From Delphinapterus leucas (Eukaryota; Chordata; Mammalia; Artiodactyla; Monodontidae), in NCBI RefSeq assembly GCF_002288925.2, contig NW_022098022.1:1889622-1953621 (forward strand): DNA of 64,000 nucleotides, given 5' to 3'. Below the pieces are notes generated by a model. It had not been told where the DNA came from. It ran no database searches and saw nothing but the letters and a program-made list of their open reading frames with translations. Shown here piece by piece: positions 22,561 to 34,658 of this stretch (its first letter is position 1; each line of letters opens with the position of its first letter). The position numbers were made by a program, and so were the translations under genes.

Positions 22561-24242
22561 GGTGCCTTAAACAAAACCATCCAAATAACAATCATTCATC
22601 TAAACCACTATCAAAGTAAAGAGGGTAATATTCAGAATGGTAAATCTGCTAGTACATGCAAAAACAAGGGAGTATCACGTAAGGCTGTCTATCCACCTAG
22701 TGTTCATGACATAATAAGTAGAGCTCCATGAACTACTATAATAAACATACAATATCAACTTACAGTGTTCAGTTTAAGCTTTCTTCTCAAATTAAATCGT
22801 TTTAGGGTTTCCTGGGGAATTTCTGTCTACAGTCTATCAGCAGGATAACTACGATTCCATACATGGAATCTTGCATTAAGTAGCAAGACTGCTTGTTACT
22901 TGTTGCTACAGGGTCCAACCATTTTCGTCTTCTTTCAGTACTACAGTTTCTCTCACCCCGAAATAGACATGATTCAATACTGTGTATGCTCAGTCATATT
23001 TAATTTGTCATGCTAAGAGCATAATTGCTTGGCAGACATCTTCCACATGAATCATGCTGACACCCACTCTTTACATTTCATGACCATTTATTCTCTGTCT
23101 CATTTTTCCAGAACTCAATAAAAATTATTTATGCCAAAAACTTCTTGATAGATCTGTAACTCCCTCATATTTTGACCTACTTTTCCCCAGCAAGCCCAAA
23201 AGGTCTTGACCTCTATTATCAAAATCTCAATGCAGATGGAAGCTCTGATGAGATTCTAATTAAGTGAAAACCTTTCTGTAATTATACATGCTCACTATTT
23301 AATGAGAATCTTTCTATAATTAGAAATTTATTTGGCCATTTTAAAATTTCAGAGGCTGTTTCTGGAGTGTCCTAATTCAAGCATTTTTCATTCATGAAGG
23401 GGCAAAGTTCTCTTCCCCACAAATGTATCACTGCCAAGGGAGATTTCTCCTTTAATTAAGTGTACTCTATTGTTGAATGATGACCCTGCAAAACTTATTT
23501 TCACTCTTCTTTTCCTCTTCTTAACACTTGGTCAAAGTTGGTGCCCTATGAGGTGTAACACTTTGGGTTAAGAATAAAGTGTTTAATGGCGGCCAAATAA
23601 ACTTATAATTATTGTTTTAAAAATACTATGCAAATTTTACCTTGGAAAGAGCCACAAAAGCCTTTGAGTTGGGGGTAACGGGGACAGTGGCAAAAAAAGA
23701 GAAATAAGGGGAGGGAACATAGACGAATATCCTCTCTGGAGAATGACTGGACCTGGCCGGAGGCAGAGAAAGCCTGAGACACGCCGTTCACAGTGGTGAC
23801 GCTTCCCCCAAAGCTGTTTTCTTCTAGCCTCCTTTCTACACCTTGGATCATTTCGTGTTAAATCAGTTTTTCTTAAACAGTTTGTCCTTGTTCCTTCCTC
23901 CTCAATACTCTAGAGAAATCACACTCCTCCCAGACTCACGCATCCACAGGAAACCAAGTTTTACTCACAAGTAGAAGTTTCCACACTGTGAACCAGAGAC
24001 TAATGAAGGACTAAACCCAGGGCTGGGAATGAAGCCGCTGCACGATCCCGACCAAGCAACGGGGCTGGGTCTGAGGAAACCTTTTCTATGCTTTCAAAAA
24101 TCTATTAAGGCCTTTCGTTCGTTGGCCTGCCCTGGTTTAACGTCAATTCTTCCCTTTCCAGCTGGGAGGATGCCAACACTCTTTCGGTTCATTTAGAGAA
24201 TCGTAACATTCCCCATCGCTTAGAATAAACTTTAGTAGCTTT
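22561..24242. other. Unique sequence, no gene seen
   Basis: Mixed AT-rich and moderate-GC sequence. The ORF at 23609-23851 (-) has no known domain. No repeat recognised. Confidence 0.4.
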
Positions 24243-24244
24243 GG

Positions 24245-24325
24245 TGCAACAGCTGAGGAAAGGAAGACACTGAGAGAAATAATTTGCTCCAAATCTCAAA
24301 GCTCCTAGGTCCGTAGGACCAAAGT
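24245..24325 (-). repeat. Possible MIR fragment, antisense
   Basis: 'gctgaggaaaggaagacact' and 'aatttgctccaaatctcaaa' resemble the MIR core. Short and diverged. Confidence 0.35.
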
Positions 24326-24727
24326 ACCCCAAATCCCGCTTTGCGGTGCAGGGGAATCCAAGCAGCATTAAGGAAAAGATTCAAGAGAGTCAATAAGTAA
24401 ATGAAATATGCAACCTGTTTTATGACACAGTGTCAAACAAGACAAAATGGAGTGATTGTTGGTAATGCTTATAAACATAAATCCTATCTGTGTGTCAGGT
24501 TTTTGGGGGGTTTTTTTGGTATTTAGGCATTGGTACTACACTTTACTTCTGATTTGCTGTGAATCTTGAAAAACTTGTTTCATGTGTGTGTTTAAAATTA
24601 GATTTTTAAGTAAGTAATTTGAGAACAAGGATGTGTTTTCTTGGCTGATATCCTCCACGGAGCCAAGGACTGACAGGGTGACGGGAGTAGATACCTCCTC
24701 CACGCTGAACGTTAGCAGAGTAAGTTA

Positions 24728-24742
24728 AAAGTGCCCCTTTTC
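24728..24742 (+). repeat. Target-site duplication, left copy (L1 tail)
   Basis: aaagtgccccttttc, repeated with one change at 24901-24915. Confidence 0.7.
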
Positions 24743-24900
24743 TCCTGGGATAAATGGAAAAGAATACTGTAAAAAAAGAATGTATATATGTGTAAAGCTG
24801 AGTCATTGTGTTGTACAGCAGAGACTGGTACAACATTGTATATCAACTGTACTTCTATTTAAAAGAATGAATGAATGAATGAATGAATAAATAAATAAAT
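24743..24900 (+). mobile_element. 5'-truncated L1, only the 3' end left
   Basis: Contains the end of the cetartiodactyl L1 3' UTR ('aaaaagaatgtatatatgtg', 'aaagctgagtcattgtgttg', 'tacagcagagactggtacaa', 'cattgtatatcaactgtact') and then a patterned tail of about five GAAT units and four AAAT units. It is flanked by a 15-bp duplication with one mismatch, so this is a complete, very short insertion. Confidence 0.85.
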
Positions 24901-24915
24901 AAAGTTCCCCTTTTC
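24901..24915 (+). repeat. Target-site duplication, right copy (L1 tail)
   Basis: aaagttccccttttc; differs from 24728-24742 at one base. Confidence 0.7.
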
Positions 24916-27519
24916 GATGCAGAAACTCAACCGTGTGAAAATATAAATGGCTTTCCAGTAAAAGCACATATTTTTCAATGCATCAAAGATTTCTTATGTT
25001 TAGAAGATATGCAGATGATCTGACTATTCTAAATGTAAATCAATGCTGCCCTATATTGGAGCTTTCAAAAATTTTCAAACAGAAGTAGTATACCTATTAT
25101 CTACCCTGGAGTGTTTACACAGACTATTTAAATTCCTTACCTTTCAATTTCTTTGCCTCAGTGACTATTATTTACTCCAAGAGAAAGTTCAAGTTTATGG
25201 ATAACATCATTTATTTGTGACAGAATAAATCTTTTAAATCTGATAAAAATTACAAGGTTATAAAGTATATTAAGTCCTCTAACAGATGACTTAACTTCTA
25301 CACTTTGACATTTTCTGCAATAACATTTTATTTTAAATGTCAACCATACATAAATTCAATCTCGTCACAGACACTGAGATGTTCTGAAGTTCTCAATTTT
25401 AGACAGGAAGATGAGGGGCGATGGGGAATCAGGCCAGAGAGACAGAGAAAGAATAACTTTAAAATCCTGTATCTGAAAAAGCCTTAAAATGTTCATCTCT
25501 TGTGTAAGTTAAAAAAAAAAAAAATGCCAGCCTGAAATGTGGCAATAAATTATGCAATGCATCATAAATTTTGAATTGCCCATTGTAACTGTGGCACAAT
25601 GTTTCAGAAAAATGTCACAGAGAAGGAAACATTAAATACCACTTCTTCCTGTGTTTGCAATATAATTTCTTTATATATATTTATGGAAAAATAATAGCAC
25701 ACATTTAAATTAAAGCAATCAATATTTTAGAAGTGAGATAGTTCCAAAGATGCTCAAAGAAGCACATTGACTTCTGATCTCATAAGTTTTAGAGGCCAAA
25801 AATTAATTTGTTTTATGGGCTATGAGTTTATATCTAGTTCTGATATGTAACAGAACTGGAAGAGTTTTGTGATTTTTAATTACTATGAAACACTGATGAT
25901 ATTTGGGGCATAAATTTTAACTATGAGCTACTTGACATTCATTTTAAATACTGTCTATATAAAAGGATTTTAAGATTCTTTTCTTAAAAAAGCAGATGTT
26001 TATTAAAAATAGCACTAACTCAATAGCTAGTGACATTACACATTTTTAAGATTATTTCTTGTCAATGTGTACAGTTTCTCATACTCATCTTCATTAACTT
26101 ATAGATGAATTGCTAGAATAGAGCTCTATTTCTATTCTCCTTTATCCCTGCTGGGGGCAATGTCCCTCCATTGCTACTTAGGAAATGACTAGAAACTACT
26201 CATAGAGAAACAGAATGTTCTTTTAAGCAACAGTCTCTGTCAATAAAGTTAAAGGGAGGCAGCACGCCAAATATACGTCCTAATGAAACATTTTAACAAT
26301 TGCAAACATGTAAAGTTTACGCTTATTGCTACAACCTGCACAGTAAAACATTTAATAAATGATGCAATAATGAATAAAAATGAATTTTTTTCCCACCTGT
26401 GTGATAATTTTACATAGAAAGCTGTTTATTACTAAAATCTGTAGAGTCCCTAAAACTACCTATACATTTCCTTCTTGATACTTCTTATAGTTCAGTAAGT
26501 TGAAGGGATGCGAGACAAGAAACGAGTAACAGATTGGAAAGGATACTCTTACTTAGCTACAAAGAAAAGTATGCCCATCTATGTGGTTGCATTCTTATTT
26601 CATGTATTGAAATTAGTATTTTATAGTTAAATTTGATTGTATTCCTTTAAAATTTATTTTGCAACACTGATAATTATTTAAGAATAATGTATAGTGATAA
26701 AGGTACAATTTAATTTTTTAAAATCCTATGCTAAAAATTATGAAACATCATGATGAAATGCATTTCTTATTTGATATACGGCAACTATTTTAACATTGTT
26801 TCTTTATACAAAGTTAAATGCAAACAAACACCAGTCTTATTAAAAAATCTTTAAATACACACTCACACACACATACTCCCAATCAAACACAGAGAAAAGT
26901 GTTAAAACGCTATGTCTTACAATTTTTAAAAGCTTGATTAACCAGAATTCAAACAGCAAGAAGAATATTATTTCCCCTTTATCGATTAGGTCTTCTCTGA
27001 TAATTTTCGGCTGGGGTGCTATCTCTCCTTTTTGATCCACTAAAACTACCGTTTTTTCTGGAATTATTTAAATGTACAATTAGAGTCCACACTGTATTTC
27101 CTTTCACTGTGTTCACATTTGTCTTTTACTTACAGGGACTCCTCACACACAACAACTGCGATATATTTAATTCATTTTTCTTCCTTTTACCCATGATTTC
27201 TCCAATGCTTTCAGATATGATAGTATATGTATAACACATTTTTTAAATGTTTTTCCACAAAAAGATATGAAACAAGGTCGGAACAAATCTGACAGTTTTC
27301 TCTTAAGTTTTAGGTAAGCGTGCTCTTCATTTAATAAGAATGAATGAACACTCCAAAAGGTTAGCAATTTATTTTATAAGCATTTAGGACTTGATATCAG
27401 TGCCTAGTTTTTCTCAGTACTTGAACAGTCTCTGGTTAGGAGAAGGATGTGACTATCAGTACTCTTCTAGCCACGGAAATAAGGAAAATTAAGTTATCTT
27501 CTCAGAATCAAATCCCTCT
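24916..27519. other. AT-rich unique sequence, no gene seen
   Basis: Nothing I can assign; ORFs are short and low in complexity. Confidence 0.45.
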
Positions 27520-27546
27520 CGCGTGCGCGCACGCGCGCACACACAC
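27520..27546. repeat. Alternating purine-pyrimidine tract, (CG/CA)n
   Basis: Strictly alternating C/T and G/A over about 27 nt, with a perfect palindrome at 27521-27534 (gcgtgcgcgcacgc) followed by CA units. This composition can adopt Z-DNA under negative supercoiling. Confidence 0.9.
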
Positions 27547-28804
27547 TGCCTAGATCATAAATTTGCAAAATACAGTTACAGGTAGAATGAATAGCAGGAA
27601 AGAATAAGAATTGACAATAAGAAAATACCTATTGCTACTAATAATGGTGAAAATAACAGTCAGGAATGTGTTGGGCACGTTAGTCTCCATGACACGGGGA
27701 AAAAAGCAAGAATCAAAGTGGACGCCTGCGAAGGTCTCTGGCTGTACTATGAGTCGCTGTTCATGATGAAGCCTATAGTTGCCTAACATGGCTGGTCTAG
27801 GTTGTTCCCCTATAAATTAGATTATTGGTTAAATGGGAGAAATTTCTTAGATAAAGGTGAGCTATTCAGCTAATGGAATATGAGGAAACATAGCCTTACT
27901 GCTGGAACCTGCAAATAAACAGTCAAGATTTGAATGCGAGGGTGCGCGAGAAATAGTTTCACAATTTTCCTCCCAAAACTCTCAAGGGAAATACGTCTGT
28001 CCTAGCAAATGAACTTAAGCACGTAGGACACTGTGACAATCCTACTGCACTGTAGAGATGAAAATGAATTTATTGAACTTTGGGTCACCTGGTAGCTCTC
28101 CTTGCTTCAAAACCATGCTGAACAAGCAACTACCTGATTTAAAAAAAAAAAAAAGTTTCTTCATGTCATTTGGCCCAAACGGAAGATATGTATTTTTTCA
28201 TACAGATAGGAGCATTCTGGTATGCATGACAGTGGTCAATTAATATCCATAATTATGCTAGCTTATATATCAATCTCTCATAAGCTTTAGATAATGAGAA
28301 TCCAGATTTGAGTGCTGGGACTTATCTCACCGTGTGGATATAATCAAGATTTTCAGCCTCTAAAAATGAGCAACAGACCTCTTGGTAAACTAGAGTTTTA
28401 CTCAATTTGGCAACCAGTAAATAAATACTCATTCACCAAAGATGAGAGCTGTAATTCATTGTTTTTTATTTTATGTGTGTACATATGTATATATGCATGC
28501 CTGTATGTATATGCTTATGACAGAGTCATTAGTAAGTCCTACCAATTATATATAGATTTATTTAATCCTGGAGATAAGGATCGGCTGAAAACTGTAACTG
28601 ATTGCTTCTCTAGTCATAATATAATTCTTTATTTCCAGTTTACTATAAGAGTTCTCTTAAACATTCCATCAGCAGCTCTATTTCAACATGGTTAACAGAA
28701 ATCAAAATATTCCATTTGAAACCTGGCATTCCCTCTAATTGTTAATTACATGATCATCTTTCTAATTACTCAGGCTTAAAATCAGAGTCATCTTTTAGCC
28801 CTTT
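27547..28804. other. Unique sequence, no gene seen
   Basis: Includes a poly(A) run near 28141-28155 and a TG/TA-rich stretch near 28477-28512. The ORF at 28312-28695 has no recognisable motif. Confidence 0.4.
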
Positions 28805-29015
28805 CCTCAACAGATCATGAGCTTTGGGAGACAGACATAACTGGCTTCTGGGACTACAGGCAATCTATTTCACATCTCTCATCCTCCATTTCTTGTGTAT
28901 AAAATGGGGCTAATGATATAGTACTTGCAGTATTGTTCTAAGGGGGGAAAAATGTGATGATGTCTGCATAAAGCTGAGCACAGTTGTGGCTCAAAAGGAA
29001 AGCTCAGTAAACGCT
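28805..29015 (+). repeat. MIR SINE, sense
   Basis: 'catctctcatcctccatttc', 'ttgtgtataaaatggggcta', 'atgatatagtacttgcagta', 'ctgcataaagctgagcacag', 'gctcagtaaacgct'. Confidence 0.75.
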
Positions 29016-29204
29016 TGGCCAAAGACATTGCAGGTATATTATAATCTTGATGTAACCAGAAGCAGTACATGCCACAGTTATGCCAGGAAGACAGCTGGCT
29101 TTTTTCTTTACCAAACCACAAAATTATGAGATTTTTGTGGAATGGTGCCTGTGAAAAACAGGCAGGAGAATTCTGAGTGTAACAGTGGTATTAAGTTAGG
29201 TATA

Positions 29205-29422
29205 CATCTTTTTTCTTCTTCTTTTTTTTGGCTGTACGCAGGCCTCTCACTATCGTGGCCTCTCTCGTTGTGGGGCACAGGCTCCGGACGCGCAGGCTCA
29301 GCGGCCACGGTTCACGGGCCCAGCCGCTCCGCAGCATGTGGGATCTTCCCGGACCGGGGCACGAACCCGTGTCCCCTGCATCGGCAGGCGGACTCTCAAC
29401 CACTGCGCCACCAGGGAAGCCC
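29205..29422 (-). mobile_element. CHR-type SINE (tRNA-Glu-derived), cetacean form
   Basis: On the minus strand it starts 'gggcttccctggtggcgcag' and carries a B-box-like 'ggttcgtgccc' and the CpG-rich body 'gcgcgtccggagcctgtgcc', ending in an A-rich tail (T-run at 29207-29230 on the plus strand). A short match 'aggtata' lies at 29198-29204 and 29423-29429 and may be the target duplication. Closely similar to the copy at 19725-19931, so both belong to a recent subfamily. Confidence 0.93.
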
Positions 29423-29654
29423 AGGTATAAACCTTTACAGACACTGCAAACAACTGGCTGGGTATGTATTTCTGCACAATGGAAAACACGATTCAAACTG
29501 TCACCGTTTTTAAAGAATAAGTCTCCACGTACAAAACAACTTTGAGCTTTGGTGTATGGTAACCTCAGATGGTAGGCTGGTAACCTCAAAGCTGTTTTAG
29601 ACATACTGAAACAGTCTCATAAGTTGTGCGAGCAGAATGGAATCTTAGATGCCA

Positions 29655-29812
29655 TCCAAATTTCTTCTTTTGCAGTTGAGGCTAACGAGAATTAGAGCAG
29701 TCAGGCTCTGTTTGCAAGGTCACCCTATTGGGTAACGACAGTGTGTAAACTGGAACTCACGCTCTTTCCTCCCAAGCCTATGGTCTTTCTCTTCACTGCA
29801 TCACTCCGTCCC
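29655..29812 (-). repeat. MIR SINE, antisense
   Basis: 'cttttgcagttgaggctaac', 'tgcaaggtcaccctattggg', 'gtaaactggaactcacgctc', 'cccaagcctatggtctttct'. Confidence 0.6.
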
Positions 29813-30654
29813 CTAAACCTGACTTTGAAGGTCAATGACCATGTTTCTTACAGGTCTCCCTACTAAATTTTATTCTAGGGTCCACTGGCATTTTCTTAAC
29901 TCTAAATGCAGTGCAACAATATTATACATCTTTAAGGTACAAAGGATCAAACATGGAATTCTTGTCAAACATGTTCAAGTAATAACTCTCACATCCTCAT
30001 GGTCTGTTTTCTTCATCTGTAACAAAATTATTATTATTATTTTTAACTCAGGTCTACTCAGTAAAGTGTTGGTTGTATATTTTTAATATTGATTTGATTT
30101 GTATGAAACATACATCACGTAATGTCACATACAATATTTTTAAATGAATATTGTATATACTGTATATTCAAATACTGGAGAATAGGATTTGTTTGAGTGG
30201 GTGTAGGCAAATTTGGTAACAACAGATTTAACTTCATGCTATCTTCCCTTATATCGCTACTAAAATTATGACATTAGAAATCTTGTATGTGTATGAAGAT
30301 TTTTCCCTTCCACACAGAAAACAACCGTGTTGAATTAAATACAAAATTAAAAAAAGCAACTTTTAGTAGGAAAAGAATAGCATGTGGACTAGAAAAGAAA
30401 TATTCATATAAATATTATTCACAATTTCTCCCATATTTATTGCTTATTTACTTAAACGTATGTTAATGTCTTTATATCTTCTGTCTTGAGGCAATTTTGT
30501 ATTTCTTAGTTCTTGCCATTCAGATAAACATTTGAATCAAACATTATGATCTGTAGTTAATAAAATCATCCCAATATCTTTTCTTTATACACATGGCATA
30601 TCATCTAATCTGTCAGAGATTTTGAGATTAAGTAAACTTCCATGACATAACAGC
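29813..30654. other. AT-rich unique sequence
   Basis: No feature recognised. A short imperfect hairpin ('caatatttttaaatgaatat') lies near 30130. Confidence 0.4.
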
Positions 30655-30745
30655 GAGACATTCTAATTTTCCACACGAGGAAGCTGAGACCCAGAGGGTT
30701 AAGTTAATTAGTGGCAGAGTTAGGACTATAATTTAGGTCTACTGA
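30655..30745 (-). repeat. MIR fragment, antisense
   Basis: 'ccacacgaggaagctgagac', 'ccagagggttaagttaatta', 'gtggcagagttaggactata'. Confidence 0.7.
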
Positions 30746-31039
30746 CAAGTGTAGCATTCTTTGGATAATTTTAATCTCTCTATGCATTGCTGGAGAGGTT
30801 TTATTCATTATTTTATTTCTTTACTTCCTTTTGTTCACCCTAAATCACTTTTCATGAGACAACCCTTGAGAAGGAAAAGAGAAAAATCTCCTAAACAAAT
30901 CTACCAGTAGCAACCACAGCAAAACTCTATTATGACAAATTTGAAAGGAGGAAATCCAAAGAATGATGTTAGCTCAGCGGGTTTGACTGTTAACAGCACC
31001 CTAAGTACATCCCCATGATGTTGTTTGCTCTATCCTCTC

Positions 31040-31345
31040 CACTTAGAAAGCTTTTCCTCCAGTACGTATTCCATTCCTCCCTCTTCTTTGAGACTAAGAC
31101 CAAATATTATCTTCTCAGTTAAGCTTGCCTCGGTTTTGTAGTAAGAAATTATCACTTCTAAATTTTCATAGCACACTTCTCTTTACCCAGATGGGCCTAC
31201 CACACAGTGTGGCATTTTGGTTGAATAAACATGGCTTTTCCCACTTCAGCTGAAGTTTTGACTCAGTAAGAGCAGGAATTAAACCATATATCCCCCCTCC
31301 CGGCCATCCAACACTCAGTGAAATATTTTCTGAATAAAAGAAGCC
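31040..31345 (+). repeat. L2 3' part, sense
   Basis: 'tttgagactaagaccaaata', 'ttatcttctcagttaagctt', 'ttttcatagcacacttctct', 'gtaagagcaggaattaaacc', 'cactcagtgaaatattttct'. Confidence 0.65.
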
Positions 31346-32837
31346 GCTCTCATGTTTAAAGGGGGAAGAAAACCCAATACTATAAATTCTAAGTATAACA
31401 GGTTTGTTTCAGCTAACTTACAGAAAATAATTATGGTGAACTGGCACATCCTTCTGTGGTATCAAAGTAAGTAATCTAAATGATTCCTTCAAAAAGTATA
31501 AGGCCTGCACGTCTCAAACCCAGATACACCTTAACTGAACCTGCTAAAAGATAGAATGCATGCCCCCAAAAAGGTAGAAAGGACAAACAAGAGACATGAT
31601 GGGGAACTAACTTAAACGAGAAAGATCCTGAGAACACTTTTTCCTAGAACCTGTGTTTGGGGCAGGTGGAGGCAGCCAGCCAGCCAGCCAGCCAGCCAGG
31701 GGTTTAAAGATGTGTGTATCCGCACATTGCCAGGGCCCTGCCCATAACCCCTCAGAAACCCCCTTTACAAGACAAAGACAGCTGCCTGAGAACGCTTACC
31801 AGGCTGCCCCCAGTTGTTTTTCTGTTCTGGTGGCCGAAGCAAAGTCAGCCCTGCCAGAACATTAACGCCACTGGAAGCAGCCTCAGTCAATGACACACGT
31901 GGAGTGGGTGCAAAATTCTCCAATGGTTTTGGCTTGTTTAGAATAAATCTCCAAGGTGCGTTCTACCTCCCAGCATTCCTCATCCAGGCAGAGTTCAGTC
32001 GTCCACAGTCACAACTCGCCTGGTGACCGCCTTGGATGCCTTCCCTTCCCTGTCTTACCTCCCCGCTCCTATGCTGGTCATGCCTGGGGTCACGGGTCAC
32101 CTCCCACATAAATTACTTAGACTTACATTCTTATCTCAGTGTCTTCTCCTCAGGAAAACACAAAACAAAACACAGTATCTTTTGCTTACGATGTGTTTCA
32201 GATGAAAATTTGCTGGTTATTTCTGTTTAAAATGTTGCCTTTAAAAATAACTCTCTTTCTGGTATTATGAATCTTCTTTAGACTTTTACAGTCCATAAAA
32301 TCCTTCATGGTCTAACATGTTTCTTATCTAAGCTAGAGCCCAAAGTTGGCTGTTGCCTTTTTTATAGATGGCCCCACAGAATATTTTCCTCCCATGGCCT
32401 TCCAATTATAGGTACTGGGAACTTGAAAATCTGGCAATGTCATGGTTTAAATCAGAAATCTAACAAGATGAAATATGATATATAAAATAAACTATGACTG
32501 CAAAACATGACTCATAAAGAGAAAGTTATTGACCCTGCTCATCAGGATACTGAAACTACTTTTTTATGGATGTCAAAAATCTGGGTTGGAAAAACGTTTG
32601 AAAGCGCTATCATGGTACACGTTAGGTATCACTACATCTAATTCAAGAAAAACTGTAGCAGACAACTGCAAATTGGAGTGAATCAGACTAGTGTGAATGA
32701 TGTTTTAGTGTATAATCTTTTAAATTTTATGAATATGCTAGTTGAACACTGGCTTTCTAATTGAAAAAAATAAATACATGCCCCACCATACCATCAGAGT
32801 AAATTATTTTCATTTGTAAACAATAGATGCATGTCTT
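31346..32837. other. Unique sequence with a CAGC repeat, no gene seen
   Basis: Moderate GC at 31640-32100 with several short overlapping ORFs and no known domain. No repeat family is recognised apart from the tetranucleotide run. Confidence 0.4.
31673..31696. repeat. (CAGC)6 tetranucleotide repeat
   Basis: Six uninterrupted CAGC units. Confidence 0.95.
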
Positions 32838-32960
32838 TTTTCATTCAGTCATTCATTCATTTATTCATCCAAAAACATCAGTTCGGTCCTACCTAATATC
32901 TCTGGTATTCTGCTTATGGGGAAAAGAGAGATGGTTTGTGTTACTGTTTTACTATCTAGT
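32838..32960 (-). repeat. L2 3' end, antisense
   Basis: 'ttcattcagtcattcattca', 'tttattcatcc', then a diverged L2 end. Confidence 0.5.
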
Positions 32961-33864
32961 GGGTTTTTAACTGGACTTCATATCACACTTAAATGCTGAG
33001 CAAATACAAATAAATTCTACTTTAGTTATCTAAGAGATTTTATTGGAAAAATGTATGAAACTTGAATAAATATAGCTTTCAGGTAAAAATCTGGAATGCT
33101 ACTGAGACAGTTGTTTATAGATTTATAAGAGATTGTGCCATTAGAAACAGAGTTATAACAAGTATTTTTATACTTTGGGTATGTATTAAAAGAATAAGAG
33201 ATCTTTATTTTTATTTTATCCTGAAACATAATTGCAACAGATTTATGAATGACCTAGTTCTGTATCAAGTTTTAGCAATAAAAACTTTATTACAACACTT
33301 GTTATGAGAAATGTGACATAAAATTTTAAAAAGCAATTCTCAAATATTGTGTTTATTGCCTTGGCCTTCAAAGCTATTTTTCCCCATGATTAGAATGCCT
33401 CTGAAATTTTAAGTGCTTCACTGGTTTATTGTATGTTTAATAATTTAGGTAAGCATGAAAGCCAAGATAAGAGTTCAGATAAAATATCTATTCCCTCTAC
33501 TCCACTCAAAGATCCATGAATCTATTAAAATAAATGTTTATACTCTTCACCATCCCAGAGTTCATTTACAGTATGTTAAATCACTAAATTTTATAATGTA
33601 TAGAGCTTTGGGTCTTCAGAAACGGTAGTTGCTTTCTTAAAACTCACTAAAGATAGGGAATAATGTCTTTTGTTTTTTTATAGGTATTTCTTAACTTTCA
33701 AAAAATCTAATGTGACCTAAATTAGAAAACACAAAAATCCCACCTGCTGCTACACTATCTGGAAAAAGTAAGATGAAATATAATGCCTAAATGTTAAATA
33801 ATTCACTAAACTTATCTGATCAAATTTATTGGGGAAAAAATAAAACATAATTTAATGGAAATGC
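32961..33864. other. AT-rich unique sequence
   Basis: Nothing recognised. Confidence 0.4.
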
Positions 33865-33950
33865 TGATTCTTTTAAGGATTAAATGAGACAGTGCATATG
33901 ATGGTTTGCAAAATGTGTACCACATAGGAAGTGTCTAATAAATATTCTCT
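33865..33950 (+). repeat. MIR 3' end, sense
   Basis: 'aaggattaaatgagacagtg', 'catatgatggtttgcaaaat', 'aggaagtgtctaataaatat'. Confidence 0.75.
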
Positions 33951-34590
33951 TCTGTCAAAAAAAAATAAAATAATTCTTAAGTATTTAAACATTTATATTA
34001 GTGTACAGAATCTTTTAAATATAACAAGAAAAGTCTAAGTAGGTTCTAAATAGATACAAATAATGCAATATATAAATAAAGTTAGCAGAATACAATTTCT
34101 CTAAAGGTAGAAATACTGCATATTTTCTTTGTTTCTCCAGAGTCTCTTTTTCAGGAGGTGACCATAGTAGATGTTACTCAATCAACATTAGTTAAGAGAA
34201 CTTCTACATAAGAGCTGGTAGCTAATGGAAAGGAAATAAACTTATGTAAAATGCCCCATAAATAAAAATATTTCATCTATTTGAAGCTTTATCCAATAAG
34301 AAGCATATATGTCACTCTTGATATGACAGAGTCATAAAATAAATGTGGTTTTACTGTATCTACTCACAATAGATTGTAGGTAACCTTTATAATCTTTTTT
34401 TTCATAAACCTAATATACTTTATGCATTTACTCATTTAGAGGAGGTCTGGATTCCTGATTTATAAATCTAGATGTCTGTGTATGTTTTTAGGTCTTTGCC
34501 CTATGTTGAATTGGTAGGACAAAAGACAGAAGAACTAGAGAAGAAAAAAAAAAAAAAAAAAGGTTTAAATCCACTATTTTTATTTGTACA
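33951..34590. other. AT-rich unique sequence with a poly(A) run
   Basis: A run of about 18-20 A lies near 34544-34561; no retroelement body is recognised before it. Confidence 0.4.
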
Positions 34591-34658
34591 GGAGGAGGAG
34601 TCAAGGCAATACCTAAAGGGAAAAGGAGGAAGAGTCAAGGCAATACCTAAAGGGAAAA
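34591..34658 (+). repeat. 34-bp direct tandem duplication
   Basis: Units 34591-34624 and 34625-34658 are identical except at one base (the seventh, G in the first and A in the second). The high identity suggests a recent duplication. The unit length is not a multiple of three, which argues against the ORF running through it being real. Confidence 0.92.

Noticed and set aside
29142..29604. Overlapping ORFs of 105-137 codons on both strands
   Set aside because: They are translations of the CHR SINE, which is open in several frames.
31673..31696. CRISPR-like or coding triplet repeat
   Set aside because: It is a plain CAGC tetranucleotide run without spacers, and a four-base unit does not keep a reading frame. 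No CRISPR array exists in the window.
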